DNA from: Notolepis coatsorum
Lineage: Eukaryota > Chordata > Actinopteri > Aulopiformes > Paralepididae
Reading direction: 5' to 3'
DNA length: 64,000 nt
Assembly: GCA_963971535.1 (NCBI GenBank)
Contig: OZ020594.1
Coordinates: forward strand, 115,665,127-115,729,126
Part shown: positions 9,935-22,059 of the stretch, in pieces
Position numbering within the stretch: the first letter of the stretch is position 1
How the letters are laid out: each line of letters opens with the position of its first letter
Made by a program: the position numbers and the translations under genes
Notes under the pieces: model-generated
Database searches by the model: none
Told to the model about the DNA's origin: nothing
Seen by the model: the letters and a program-made list of their open reading frames with translations, nothing else

Positions 9935-11326
9935 TGTAACTGAGGGGTACAATTCCCTGACTGTATTGATAAGTATGGTATCATTAAACCACTACCGCTT
10001 GATGTACTTTAACTTCTGGCCATACAGTACACGATATCTAAGTATGATGAACACTTTCCCTCATATGAAATCAGGTCCACACAAATATAACAGTCGAAGG
10101 TTTAATATAGCAAAAGGTATATACAACATTCACTTAATTACATTTATGATTTGAATGCACTTGTAAGGCAAATGAGTATTCGTAGGCAAATCAACACTGA
10201 ATGTCCAATCTCTGGTTACGCAGGAAGCAAGTATACAACCTGGTTCTTTAGGGAACTATAGCGATGGTACTTAAGGATTATAGCGGGATACTAAAGGGGT
10301 CCTGCTGGTTGTAAGTCAGTAGGGGGGGGGGGGGTTTAGAGAGCCGTCAGCTGCATCCCATCTGGCCAACGATTCCTGGGGAGAATTCAGGTACAGAACA
10401 CAGTGCCCGCAGGATCTTGATCCACAGATGAATACACTTGGGCCCTCTTGTAGACGGTAGCTGTAGGTCCACAACGAAGGAGAAGCGAGGCGGCCTCGGT
10501 CTGGGTTGAGCGCCGTCTCACCTGGGCTCCTCTCGGGGGTAATTCCAACACTCACCGGCGTTGGCTGTTATCCGCTCCACAAATCAAAGCACCAAAGCAA
10601 ATAGATATTCCATGCCGTATAGGCTCAGCAGTCGTCCGGGTAGGTAATCCAATGTGCAGGTCCACTCGTCCTCGCCCAGAACTCCTCGGATGAAAGCACC
10701 ACGCGTGGTCTGCCCAGCCTGGTTAAGACTCTAGATAACGCGAGGAAACGATGGGGGTGCTGCTCACTTTAGAACTCTAACCGAACGATGCACCATACAT
10801 AATAGACTATTATTAACTTAATAGAAATACGTCCCACTCGACGGTACAGTGCCAAACTATGACAATTCAGCTATGAATTTACACGAGGTCTCAATGCCTA
10901 TTCTGGGGCCAAATAGGCCATACTGCACCACACGTGGGTCGTGGGTGAGGCTTCACGTCTGTTACTAGGTTGGAGGGTAAAGGACTAATGGACTAAAAAG
11001 AAAGTTCTACTTTACTTGCGCCATATTTATATGCACGGTGAACAAATAGTACCATTCGTATTTCGGTAGCCGTATTCCTACGCGGAACCGGGGCTAGTTG
11101 GGACATGTTCGTCGGCACTATTGAACTTGACTCAAGGGGCTTGTCCGCTGGCGCCAGGTTCTTGTCCAATGAGAGAATGAACTATTATGGGCTGTAGTAG
11201 ACTAAAGGGATATTCAGTGTATATGTACAAAGAATATACAAGGGATATCAAACGATATACAAATACTATTAAATATATATCCATAAATAAATATATATAT
11301 TCGGTTTAATCTGATCCTTCACAACA
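9935..11326 (-). repeat. LTR, 5' copy on the element strand
   Basis: 1392 bp, nearly identical to 2215-3612. Transcription on the minus strand would start in this copy. The adjoining internal bases form the likely primer-binding site. Confidence 0.92.
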
Positions 11327-11440
11327 CTTTGGCTAAACAATACATGCATTAATTGACATGTAATTGATATTGCTAATATAATCATTCCATTGAAAACATA
11401 ATTTCAGACTGAATTATCTGTACTAGTGGTCTGTGTACTC
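11327..11440. other. Short unassigned flank
   Basis: AT-rich sequence between the BEL/Pao element and the piggyBac-like element; nothing recognised apart from the first five bases, which form the likely target duplication of the LTR element. Confidence 0.4.
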
Positions 11441-12326
11441 TTAAACGTTTCTGCACCAAAAACGAGTTAACTCGTTATAGCCCGCCAATCGAATTCTGCC
11501 AACAACGAGTAAACTCGTTATTGGATCGTTATTTCTTTTATTCGCTATTTCCATTCATAATTCATCCTGCTATGCTGTAGGACTGTGTTGCACTCAGACA
11601 GCAACCGTGCGATACCGCCGCCCTAACGCCTTGCGGCCGCTATTGCACTCCATTTGAAACGATGTGGTTTGTTTTCCTCGCCGAGCTGCAGCGTGCAGGC
11701 AGGCTCCCCCCCCCCCCCCCCCCCCCTCCGTTCATTTTCTATGGTGGATAACGTGGGACACACGACCGCGACCAGTATTTTGAATGACGATCAGATAATT
11801 GGATTATTCTTTTTGCAGTACATCATAAGGACTATATATTATCAATTTTGCGTTGATCCAATACTTTTTTCCCGCGATTGCAACGTGTGTATGTGTGTGC
11901 TGTGTCCCGTTAGCTGCGATCAAAGCACAGAGGGCCGGCTTTCCCCCCCGCTTTTGTGCATGCATGATGAAACATAATACCGATAATCTAGCGTTGATTT
12001 CAGATTGATTCAATAATCAGGCGAGAAATGGCAAATTCAATGTTTAGTGAATTGCACTAAAGCGTTGTTTGACGGACTTCCCTGGGATTACACAGGATCA
12101 CTCTACAACTATACTCATATATTCACCACGGTATAAAACGGAAATGTATGGATGAAAAAATAATGTTGACCGGGAGAAACTGACAATCGACGGTGTTATT
12201 AGATCCATAGCTATAATATTTAATATAGTTTTAGCACTACAAACACCGGCATCAATCCCTATTGCATTACAGCGCTGGCACAAACGGCCATACGCCCACA
12301 GCGACCTCCGGCGGTCTATGTGTTAA
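11441..12326. mobile_element. Second non-autonomous piggyBac-like element
   Basis: TTAA borders both ends (11441-11444 and 12323-12326). The left end TTAAACGTTTCTGCACC is followed at the same distance as in the element at 859 by two 16-bp palindromes, AACGAGTTAACTCGTT (11461-11476) and AACGAGTAAACTCGTT (11504-11519), again 43 bp apart. The interior contains a C homopolymer of about 22 bases near 11706 and a block near 11970-12040 similar to 1455-1520. No transposase frame is present. The right end, read inward, is TTAACACATAGACCGCC. Confidence 0.7.
11461..11519. promoter_or_regulatory. Pair of 16-bp palindromes, 43-bp period
   Basis: Two near-identical palindromes (centre TTAA and TAAA) start at 11461 and 11504. 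They are the most symmetric members of the three palindrome pairs in the window and are likely binding sites of the mobilising transposase, a function inferred from position. Confidence 0.55.
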
Positions 12327-13190
<864 letters not shown>

Positions 13191-13720
13191 CATTTTGTAG
13201 AAATCTGCTTAAAAACTCAACATACTTAACACATTCATCTTGGACAGCAATCCAACTAATGTGATCTGCATCAGAAGAACTTCTGACACTCATCTTCAAA
13301 CACCAGTTTCATGGTTTAAATAGAGCCTTGCTCTCTAGTCCTCTCTTCCAACAATAGTTGTCTCTCTTCCAACATGGCTGCCTGTAACCAGACACACATA
13401 GGGCCCAAGGGGAGCTTGAGCATCTGCCCTTTTTCCCTCAGAGTCAAACAATGCTCTTTTCTGTCTGGTGGTAATGGTATTTAATTTGTTGTGTATTTTC
13501 TATTGAAATTATATCAAATATGTGCTAAATATAGATGCAACAATGGATTTTAAAGTTTTGAAAGATTGCGTTCCTCCCAACTATTCTTTGACATCTGTAA
13601 GCTTTGCAACAGGACTCAGTAGGAAATACTGTGTGTTTTAGGAGGGGTGGCTCCTAGGTAGAGCAGGGCAGGACGCAGAAAGAGACAATATCTCCTCCTG
13701 TGTATGAAGATTATCATTTA
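13191..13720. other. Unassigned, probably downstream sequence of the zinc-finger remnant
   Basis: No ORF or RNA gene is supported. AT-rich stretches near 13480-13550 look like 3' untranslated or intergenic sequence. Confidence 0.4.
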
Positions 13721-13877
13721 AATATCTATTTAAAATATTTCTTGTTATACCCGACATCGCTGCGAATGAAGGCAATCTGAACTTTTTAATAGTTAAAATA
13801 AAGGTTTGAATTAACTGAATTGGGATCAATGGTATTCAATACAGTGTGAAATAAGCGACCAACAGAGCAAAAAACTT
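13721..13877. repeat. Diverged duplicate of 27012-27158
   Basis: About 150 bp (beginning AAATAT-TATTTAAAATATTTCTT and running through GTGAAATAAGC) match 27012-27158 with substitutions and small indels. Here the match stops at GCAAAAAAC where the large inverted-repeat element begins; the other copy continues into GATTTTACAT, which reappears here at 19660-19669. Confidence 0.75.
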
Positions 13878-13878
13878 T

Positions 13879-14165
13879 AGGTTATGTATATAACCAAGTT
13901 CTGTTAATACTAGTGACGCTCAGCGTCATATTGCATATATCTCGCTTCAGCATATATATAGTGAATACATTTCAAAATGTACCTTTAAATGCCAGCATTC
14001 ATCTGGCCACACCCCCATCCGCTTACCTACATAAGCAGGGGTGGTGCCACACACTCATCTCCTTCCCAACAAATTTCACCACAATGAAAAATCAAGGGCC
14101 GCAGCGGCGTATAGACGCTGAGCGTCACTAGTATTAACAGAACTTGGTTATATACATAACCTAAC
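13879..14165. repeat. 287-bp palindromic unit at the left end of the large element
   Basis: The first 49 bases (AGGTTATGTATATAACCAAG onward, ending in GCTCAGCGTC) reappear as an inverted copy at about 14117-14165. This unit therefore has its own terminal inverted repeats and could be a small MITE sitting on, or forming, the end of the larger element. A further partial copy of the end motif (TTCTGTGTCATACTAGCTCC) follows at about 14168. Confidence 0.65.
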
Positions 14166-15638
14166 GTTCTGTGTCATACTAGCTCCCGCTCAGCGTCATA
14201 TTGCATAGCAGGAGCTGAGCGGGAGCTAGAAGCTCGACAAATGTACCCCGCTGAGGCCCCCCACAACCATCAGATCAGGGAGGACCGAGCCCCCCCGACC
14301 CCCCCTAATGGAGGGCACCCCCCCTATTGGGGGCTTCACGGGAGGGCGACGGGCCCGACCGTGCGAAGAGGCACTCAAGCAACTCAACGCACAGGGTGAG
14401 CAGACCGTAACTTGACCCCATGACTACACACACGCACAACCCGCATGCCACCCGGGAACGAACGGAGGGAACAACCTCGTTACTGCCCCCAAAATCACGG
14501 GGTCAAGGGCAAACCCAACCCCGTGGCAAGGCCGTAGCAGCGGAGCGCGAAGGAAGACCCAGACCCACCAAAGGGACTGGACCCCCTGGAACGGGGGCCC
14601 GGAGAATCAAAAATCAAAATCAAATCAAATTTATTTATAGGGCCCGACAACACACGTTAATGTCCCCATGGGCCGTACAGGTCTTCTTTAAACAAGTCAA
14701 GAAGAAAACATAACAATAAGTCAAGAACAGAACAAGAACACCATAAGGTCCAAACATTTTTAGATGAATGCAAATAAATGAAAGAATGCAAGCACTCCCA
14801 GACATACCCCACGCGAAGGTAAGGAAAAACTCACTAAAACCTAACAATAGGGAAAAAAGCTCCACAGGCAGTGTGGAGGAGAGAAACCTTAGAAGGGCCA
14901 TCAAGACCGCACCAGGTGGGCACTTAGTGACCCCGCCCCCCACATCGCCAGCGTATTCGGACAAAGGCCCCTCAGCCGAGCGGGCCCTGTCCCCCCAATA
15001 GTACACCGCCTGGCACACTGACCCTGCAGAACAGGCAGTCAGCATGGCCGTAAGCACACAAAAAAGGTTAACCAACGGAAGCAGGCAGCGCACCGGGGAA
15101 AAACCAGGCAACAGGCTGTTAACCCTAGCCTGGAGACTGCGGACGAGACAGGCGCCAGAGGGGACAGCTGAACACAGCCGCCCCGGCGGAAGGGGTGTAT
15201 GCTGGCGTTGTTGCATGACCAAGCCTCCATTTAAAAAAAACCCACCCAGAGGGGTTGAGGCAGAGAAGGCTGACACGATTGGCAGACGTCATGAACGTGC
15301 AGGGGCACCCTCAACCGGTGAACCCGGGAGTTGACACTGCTCCAACACACCAGGGAATCAACCACCTTGGTGTTACCCAATGCGGTGGTTGTTCCTATAA
15401 CCCCTCAAGAAAAAACTCCAAAACATACCTGTGGGTATACACCGGCTATACCGCAGTACAAGTGTTTCAGTTTTCAAAAAAGGGTTAACCCAGGCCTACG
15501 GGTCGACGAAATATTACTTCGGACCGGGCCCGGCGATACGGGAAGCACAGGGTCACCAGAGGATGTCAAAGACCACCCCAACAGGCCCCTCTTCGCCATG
15601 CGTGAGAGAGGAGCGAAAAAGAATGGAGAACCAGCCCC

Positions 15639-15757
15639 AAGCACACCGTACTTGGTATTCCCAGGCGGTCTCCCAACCAAGTACTAACCAGGACCAACCT
15701 GCGTAGCGGCCGAGATCTGACGAGATCGAGCGTGTACAGGTTGGCATGGCCGTAAGC
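15639..15757 (-). rRNA. 5S rRNA pseudogene or 5S-derived repeat
   Basis: On the minus strand, 119 bases from GCTTACGGCCATGCCAACC to GTGTGCTT align along the full length of vertebrate 5S rRNA, including GATCTCGTCAGATCTCGG, GGTTAGTACTTGG and TGGGAGACCGCCTGGGAA. Roughly 15% of positions differ from the usual fish sequence as I know it. The internal promoter is only partly kept: the A-box region reads CGCTACGCAGG where AGCTAAGCAGG is normal, and the C box has one change. No T-run terminator follows at the 3' end, so transcription as true 5S is unlikely. It may be the head of a 5S-derived SINE or a retro-copy caught in the large inverted-repeat element. Confidence 0.85.
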
Positions 15758-16383
15758 CATTACGATAGTGCTGAGTAAAAAATGTACCCAACCAGGGTCT
15801 CCATAGCGCTTAACCCTGTGACACCCGGACCGACCTGGCATTTTTCCCCCTGAAAAAAGCCCAAGTCCCTCAGGGTACCAGAACAGCAGATCTGCATCCC
15901 CGGCGGACAATGGGTTCAACTGATCCGGACCAGCGTGACCAGAACCAGTCCCGTACCCTAACCACGCCGACATGCCTACTCCAGGAGAAGGGGCAGATAT
16001 GCGTGTTGATCTTAAACATGAAAAGAAGGCGCCACCCAGACGTTCGGGGAGATGTTCAGATCCATTCCGTCATCATCCCCCAGATATGAACGAGAATACG
16101 TCGACAACCAAAACAGGTCGTCGGAAGAGGAAAAACCTCCATCCCAGTTGCTTTATAAAAACGCCGTTTTAACCCCAAGCAACCAAGGTGTGCCAGTCAG
16201 TCGCCTGATTACAGAACACCCCGACTAGCACTATGCGTGCGTCGGGACACAACCACATCAATGAACAGGCTATTTAGACCTGTCATTGAATCTCCAAGGC
16301 ACCCAGGGGAACGACAAGAGGGGTGTGATACTTCCTAACTCCAACTCTCTTTAAAGAAAAGAAGGAAGCACCAACAATATGTA

Positions 16384-16530
16384 TGAATGAATGAATGAAT
16401 GAATGAAAAGTTTACTTAACAGATTGCAGAATGGGTACAATACAGTACGGCTCAATACACACAATTGTTAAGGGGATGCAGACCTGAAAAAGACGCTTGT
16501 CTTGTTTCCATCAGGGTCCCCCATTTCCAA
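16384..16530 (-). repeat. LINE-type 3' tail with (TGAA)n
   Basis: A (GAAT)n run is followed by AGATTGCAGAATGGGTACAA and about 110 more bases that match the complement of 29694-29828, which ends in AATAAAG and (ATCA)n. A microsatellite tail next to a polyadenylation-like motif is typical of LINE 3' ends. The copy therefore lies on the minus strand. Confidence 0.6.
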
Positions 16531-17989
16531 TTCATATAGAATTCATATGTATCCCAGTCTACACGGCCGGGGGTAAAAATTGTTTGCATTTTTACATTCC
16601 ACCACCCTCCCATAGAGAGGAGACGGAAATCCCCAGAGAGACTTCCCACGCGAGCTGTACAGATTGAAAAGAATATATTGCACCTTGAGCCATGTAAAAG
16701 TTTGGTTTTAGGGCTCTCCGGGGAGGAGGCACTGAACCCATACACACTCAATAATCGAAATGAATCGAATACACACACAATAGAGTAGGACTCCTTCTTG
16801 AGGTTCCACTCACCTTATCAATCTGAGGAGGAGGCTCTGTAATCTGAGGAGGCTCCCTCACATGGAAGGAGAGTCCCAACTCACAGAAGGCCCGAATAGG
16901 AGCTTCGTGAGGAGGAGCCCTGACCACCCCCGTTTTAAACAGATCCATCATATGGACCTGAACAGCACACAGAAGTCCTACCAACAGAGACGCGCACGGT
17001 GACGTACTCTATGGCGGGGGAATTTCTGCGGTGCACACGCCCAATATTCCAGGGCGTGGGACCAGGAAACTCCCCCCCCCCCCCCTCACCCTGTAACGTG
17101 CCGAACCGCAACGTGACAGGAACCTTGAAGGACAGGTGGGTTTACCCCTGACCAACAGAAAAAAGGGGGAGGAAAGGTTACCAGTTCACCCCTTTACGAC
17201 CCCACACCCATGATACGATGTAATGACAAAAAGAGAGAATGACAGTCATAGTCAGCTCCACGAAACGTCTAACAGCTTCACACAGCGCATGTGCTAACCT
17301 GCTATCTGATTTTTACTAAGGAAAAAACACAGAATAGAGAGGGCTCTCCAAGAGCCCCGGTACCACACTTACACAGGTGCTTCTGTGGCCAGCCCAACCC
17401 AGTTGTAGGTCACATGACACACACAACCCATCATCACCTACAAAAAATGGCAAAAACACTACAGAGGAACGCCGTTTTTCATAATGAGAGAATACATAAT
17501 TCTCGATTAGTATCGGCCACAGGCCTTGCTAAGCACACATGAAAAGCGACCAAACAATCTTTTCTTTTAGGAAAATAAAGTTTCTCAAGCAGGTTTAGCA
17601 CAACCTCAGCAATCAAGCTAAGGGTTACATCGTATCCCTACCACACAGTGACACAATGTAGTGCAACAACATGTCTGAGAGGAGGATGAAGAAGTCCCCA
17701 GGGAACTGGGGGGAAAACACAACCCTCCTACTTTACCCTTAATACAGCCAGTTGAACAGGTAAACCTGTTAATATGTGAACACACTGTTCATTGTCATTA
17801 CAGGCTGAGAGAAGAATCATTCTTTACTCATATGTCACTAAGCATAGCTTTATAGGTTAGTTTAACCCCCTTAGTTGAGAGTGCTCGGTACAAGAACACA
17901 TGAAGTTTCTCAACACAACAAACCAGATCATTTTCACATCTGTAATAAACAACCCTATTTGCATGGAGAAGCTAATACCAGTGACAAGA

Positions 17990-18320
17990 CAATTCACACA
18001 TAACTCGCATCGTATCCTAAATGTAGTGCAGCAACACTCGTTTTGGAAAACATCGTTATTTACAAAACATTTAGAAGGGAAAGCAAGAAGACATGCTCAA
18101 GGTCTGGTCCAGACCTTGCCTACCCGGAGCGTAGATCAAGCGAAGTGCAGTCTTAAGGCACCGTAGTAAACACAGCCGTTCTGTGTTGTCGATCTGGGCA
18201 GCGTCGCCGCTCCATCCCGTCGCTACGGTCCCCCTTGTTGACGCAGTCCTTGCCGTCCTGGCCCAGGGCAGGTTTGACGAACATCCTCTGTCAAAGATGA
18301 CGTCATAGTCAAGAGTGTTT
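17990..18320. repeat. Module shared with the hAT element at 33266-35379
   Basis: Blocks such as AACATCGTTATT-ACAAAACATT and CTGTCAAAGATGA-GTC-TAGTCA appear in the same order at about 34010-34300. The two hosting elements otherwise have different ends. Confidence 0.6.
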
Positions 18321-19669
18321 AAAACATGTTATAATCAAAGCACGTTCAACAGAGTAGCATTAAGCTAACGGCCGCTCTAACCGTCGGGCGCTACCGCCCC
18401 TGCCCGCGAGACGCCGAGCGAACGGCGCACGCGACCAGAGGGGAGACTTCAAATCCCCCCCGCCTCTCCCCGTGAGGGAGAGGGGAGTTGGGAACCGCGG
18501 CGGTGCGCGAGGGGCCGGAGCCACCCCGCGCTGGGCCTCGGCCGATAGCAGCAAGCTAACGTTTCCTAGCCTAGCCTAGGTAGGCCACCTAGTGATCACA
18601 GCAGGCTAGCGCCGCAGCTAACAGCTGACTGGCTAACAGTAGGCCACCACTAGCACGTAAGCTAAGCAGCTATCACCTCAACTTGTACACAATGATATAA
18701 CACTCACTCAGACAGGCTGCCGTTCTGAAACCCTCCTCACTTTTTAAGAGAAAAGAGAAACAAGATGTTAACACAGTTTTACAACGGTGATTTTACCAAC
18801 ACCCGACGGAGCCAGCACAATACCAAACTGGCCTGTAGCTGACTTGAACACAGATCTTCCACTAACGAACATCTATGCCCATATTTCCTCGTGAGGGAAT
18901 ACTCTCATTTGGATATGAAAGATGGGGCCTACACGGTGACAGAGAAAACATCCACTCGTCCAGAAAACACAGGGATCACCAGTGTTAATGGTCGTGGCCC
19001 ACTAGTTAAACTATAATGGGCTTCAGATCAAGGTCTTCCGCTGTTGCCTAAGAGGCTGAACAAAAGACCTTAATCTGGGGCCGGTGTTCGTAAACATTGT
19101 CAGCCAGCCCCCATAGCACTAACAGACAAGTGGAGCCGCAAGCAAAACATCACTCACCAACCTGGAACTCACCGCTTCTCACAACAGCGGCGCGTCCTAC
19201 AGTTCAGCTGTGTCCTGAAAGGTTTTACCGCAACCAGCTACAGCAAGGAACTGCAGTTGAGAGGCATGCAGCGGCGTGCTCCCAATACGAAAACCGGTGG
19301 AGGATTATAGAATGATCACCATCTTCCAGACACTCCAGTGACGAAGACAATATCGCCGTATTTTCTCGAAAATAGTGAGAGAGAAAATAAAGATATGATG
19401 TCAACGTATCTCCTTGTTCTTCCTTTCCTTTCCTTTCTCCACGTCAAGTGGGCATATGAGCAACACGTTGCTTGTGATGAAATTTGAGAAGGAGATGAGT
19501 GTGTGGCACCACCCCTGCTTATGTAGGTAAGCGGATGGGGGTGTGGCCAGATGAATGCTGGCATTTAAAGGTACATTTTGAAATGTATTCAGTATATATA
19601 TGCTGAAGCGAGATATATGTAATATGACGCTGAGCGGGAGCTAGTATGACACAGAACTGGATTTTACAT

Positions 19670-20057
19670 TGTCAAACTTTATTTAAATAGTTTACAATCA
19701 ATCCAAAACGTTTGAAATTCTCATAAACTGTTAATTTATGTAAAGTTTTTGGATGATGAGCAAACAGTGTTTCTCATCTTCAGTCAGACATTGGAGCAAT
19801 CTGGTCAGCATATCATCTTGACTTGATATTTCAAAAATCTCCTGTTCCAAAGCATTATTGAGCAAAAGCTGAACTATTTCACAAAGGATGACCACTTAAT
19901 AATAGTTTCATAAAGGCTAAAACACTGAGAAGCACATTTAATATAATCGTACGACTTTGCTGCAGTCTCGTTCTCGGCGCTCGCCTCCGCACTGTTTGGA
20001 ACATATTGGGCACATCTGGCAAACGCACTCAAATCTTGATGAGACTAAAGCCAAACA
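19670..20057. other. Stretch without a gene
   Basis: AT-rich non-coding sequence after the large inverted-repeat element; I recognise nothing in it. Confidence 0.4.
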
Positions 20058-20155
20058 CTTTAATTTAACTATCAGCAACATTGTTGTGTTGGAACATGGT
20101 TAGTTAATCAATACGCTTTAATTTAACTATCAGCAACATTGTTGTGTTGGAACAT
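20058..20155. repeat. 58-bp tandem duplication beside an LTR insertion
   Basis: CTTTAATTTAACTATCAGCA begins at 20058 and again at 20116, each copy running to TTGTGTTGGAACAT. The second copy ends at the 5' border of the LTR element at 20156, and its last five bases AACAT are the target duplication. The sequence after the far LTR (GGTT-GTTAATCAATA) matches what follows the first unit. Confidence 0.75.
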
Positions 20156-20879
20156 TGGAGAATTATCCAGCGCCTTTCCTACAGAGATATTATTATTATT
20201 ATCATTATTATAGGGGCACTTATTATACAAGTATTATTTATCATCTGGTGCTACCTAGTGGGCGTTTACTGCAACTGTAGGACGCCAGGGGACTGAGATG
20301 TGGACAGGTGAGACTGAATCAGCGTCTGTGTGACCCACTATTTAAGAGACACTCTTGACCATAGGCTGTAAGGTGAAAAGCCCTGTGGGCGAACTCGGAC
20401 TGGCCAACGGTACGTTGCATTGTATGCACCGTTAATATCCGCATTTATCCTTTGATTCATATATCTAGTTACTAATTGATGCCGTTTATTTCCTTTCCTT
20501 TGTATAGGTAAATAATCTGACTATTTACGATGCTAAATGCTACTGACTGTATCGACTCTGCTGGCTAAGTGCTACTACTACTGGCTAAGTGCTACTACTA
20601 CTGGCTAAATGCTACTACTGCTGGCTAACTGCTAAACAAGTACTACTATCTACAGACTTAAGCTGCTACCAGCTAACCGCTTGCTTGATTGACCACCTGG
20701 TGATGATGGCATGACAGTTATCCAAATAACGGAATGTTTGGACATGGAGTCCCAATAAATGAACATTCTTGCAAAGTCCGAATTGTTTCTTTTGGTTCAA
20801 TTTATAAGTCGTTCGCCTACACTTTTCCAATGGGGACATTTAGTTGACTCATTGACTGAGACCGCTAGATAATTGGACA
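20156..20879 (+). repeat. 5' LTR of the Gag-only BEL-like element
   Basis: Begins TGGAGAATTATCC and ends TTGGACA. It contains a (ATT)n run, GGTAAATAATCTG, and CTGGCTAAGTGCTACTACTA repeats. It matches 25955-26678. Confidence 0.9.
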
Positions 20880-21124
20880 ATTGTTTACCGTACGCGCCCC
20901 GCTATGAGACGGGACGGACGGAACGCAGAAGCAAGTGCCCGCGTGAGATACCATCTCAGCGTCAAGGTGGAACCAGGACGGAGTGGATACACACGACGGG
21001 GCACATCGAGAGGACGCAGTCAGCTCAAGGGAAGTGATAACGTTGATGTTGACTGCTTAGTGGGTTGGAATCGCCGTATTCCGCCCACATGCTGACTGCT
21101 TGAAGTGGTGGAGTCGCCGAATTC

Positions 21125-21470
21125 CATCCAATGCTAACTGCTAACACCGCTAGCCATCCAAAGTGCTAACTGCTAAGACCGCTAGCCATCCAAATGCTAA
21201 CACTGCTAGCCAACAAATGCTAACGCTGTTATCAACCAAATGTTAACGCTGCTAGCCATTAACCAACCAATGCTAATGCTGTTAGCCAACCAATGCTAAC
21301 ACTGCTAGCCAACCAATGCTAATGCTGTTAGCCAACCAATGCTAACACTGCTAGCCAACCAATGCTAATGCTGTTAGCCAACCAATGCTAACACTGCTAG
21401 CTAACCAATGCTAATGCTGTTAGCCAACCAATGCTAACACTGCTAGCCATCCAATGCTAGCTAAGTGAAC
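21125..21470 (+). repeat. GCTAAC/GTTAGC tandem array in the leader
   Basis: Units of about 21 bp alternate CAATGCTAACACTGCTAGC and CAATGCTAATGCTGTTAGC, giving a higher-order period of about 42 bp. Each unit can pair with itself (GCTAAC/GTTAGC). The array lies in the untranslated leader between the 5' LTR and Gag. Confidence 0.85.
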
Positions 21471-21690
21471 ATTATCATTGACACACCTATGCCTTGGCTG
21501 TGTTGAACCTAGCAATTATATTATTGCTCCAAACGCTGTGAACATTATCATGGACACACCTATGCCTTGGCTGTGTTGAACCAAGCAATTACGTTGTTGC
21601 TCCAAAACGCTGTGAACATTATCATTGACACACCTATGCCTTGGCTGTGTTGAACCTTGCTATTATATTGTTGCTCCAAACGCTGTGAAC
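21465..21690 (+). repeat. Three copies of a ~73-bp repeat
   Basis: GTGAACATTATCAT-GACACA followed by CCTATGCCTTGGCTGTGTTG and TTGCTCCAAACGCT occurs three times in a row with a few changes, still upstream of the Gag frame. Confidence 0.8.
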
Positions 21691-22059
21691 GTTACTATTG
21701 ATGAACTGACCTAAAGTAACTACGTTTCATCCGACCGTTTTCAAATTGCTCTTCACGTCGTGAACTGTACTATTAATGAATTAACCAAAAGCTGTAACGG
21801 TGCTCACCAACTCTATGCTACTTGCTCACTCACATTGTGGTCATTACCAGGTTTCAAGTGAGTGAAGCGAAGCTACGTTGACCCACTATACGGTCCCGTC
21901 ATTATCCCCTGCTGGGAACAGTGTCATTATAATCACACTGCTACACGCCAACTGTACAACTGTGCTTCTGACTGTTAACCCCATTGTTTACTACTGCCTG
22001 TGACCAGTGACTCAGCCGCAAAAGGAGCTCCAGTTGGGGCAACGGCTGACTGGGAGAAG

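Larger units (their letters stand above)
2215..11326 (-). mobile_element. BEL/Pao LTR retrotransposon, nearly complete
   Basis: A 9.1-kb element on the minus strand with two LTRs (2215-3612 and 9935-11326) in direct orientation. LTR ends are TGTAAC at the left and ACAACA at the right on the plus strand (TGTTGT...GTTACA on the element strand). The flanks ATTTG (2210-2214) and CTTTG (11327-11331) agree at four of five bases and probably represent a 5-bp target duplication with one change. The interior encodes, in order, a coiled-coil and zinc-knuckle Gag region, aspartic protease, RT, RNase H and integrase, the order and sequence type of BEL/Pao. Two frameshifts (near 6000 and near 4878) break the polyprotein. 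By eye the LTRs differ at only about six substitutions, a 7-bp duplication and a G-run length, so insertion looks recent. Confidence 0.93.
13877..19657. mobile_element. Large inverted-repeat (foldback-like) element, class unassigned
   Basis: About 200 bp at the left (roughly 13900-14090) recur inverted at the right (roughly 19443-19655). They share GCTCAGCGTCATATT, ATATATCTCGCTTCAGCATATATA, the C-rich CACACCCCCATCCGC block and GGTGGTGCCACACACTCATCTCC. The paralogous sequence at 27 kb lacks this 5.8 kb and so serves as an approximate empty site. The interior has no convincing long coding frame; a 213-codon minus ORF at 14635-15276 has no recognisable domain. It contains a 5S rRNA pseudogene, a LINE tail and a GC-rich block with C runs (18360-18560). 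Target duplication is unclear (AACT or ACT possible). I cannot place it in a superfamily. Confidence 0.65.

Noticed and set aside
13900..14150. CACTAGTATTAAC at the left palindrome as a CACTA (EnSpm) terminus
   Set aside because: The CACTA bases point inward relative to the outer border and the opposite end does not carry them at its border, so a CACTA assignment is not supported.
14635..15276. 213-codon minus ORF with hydrophobic stretches
   Set aside because: No recognisable domain. It lies in a non-coding transposon interior and begins in LINE/SINE-like sequence; hydrophobic runs arise from T-rich antisense.
15760..16030. Possible U2 or other snRNA gene next to the 5S-like sequence
   Set aside because: Short matches to snRNA motifs (AAGATCAA) are not supported by the rest of the expected sequence or by a promoter element.
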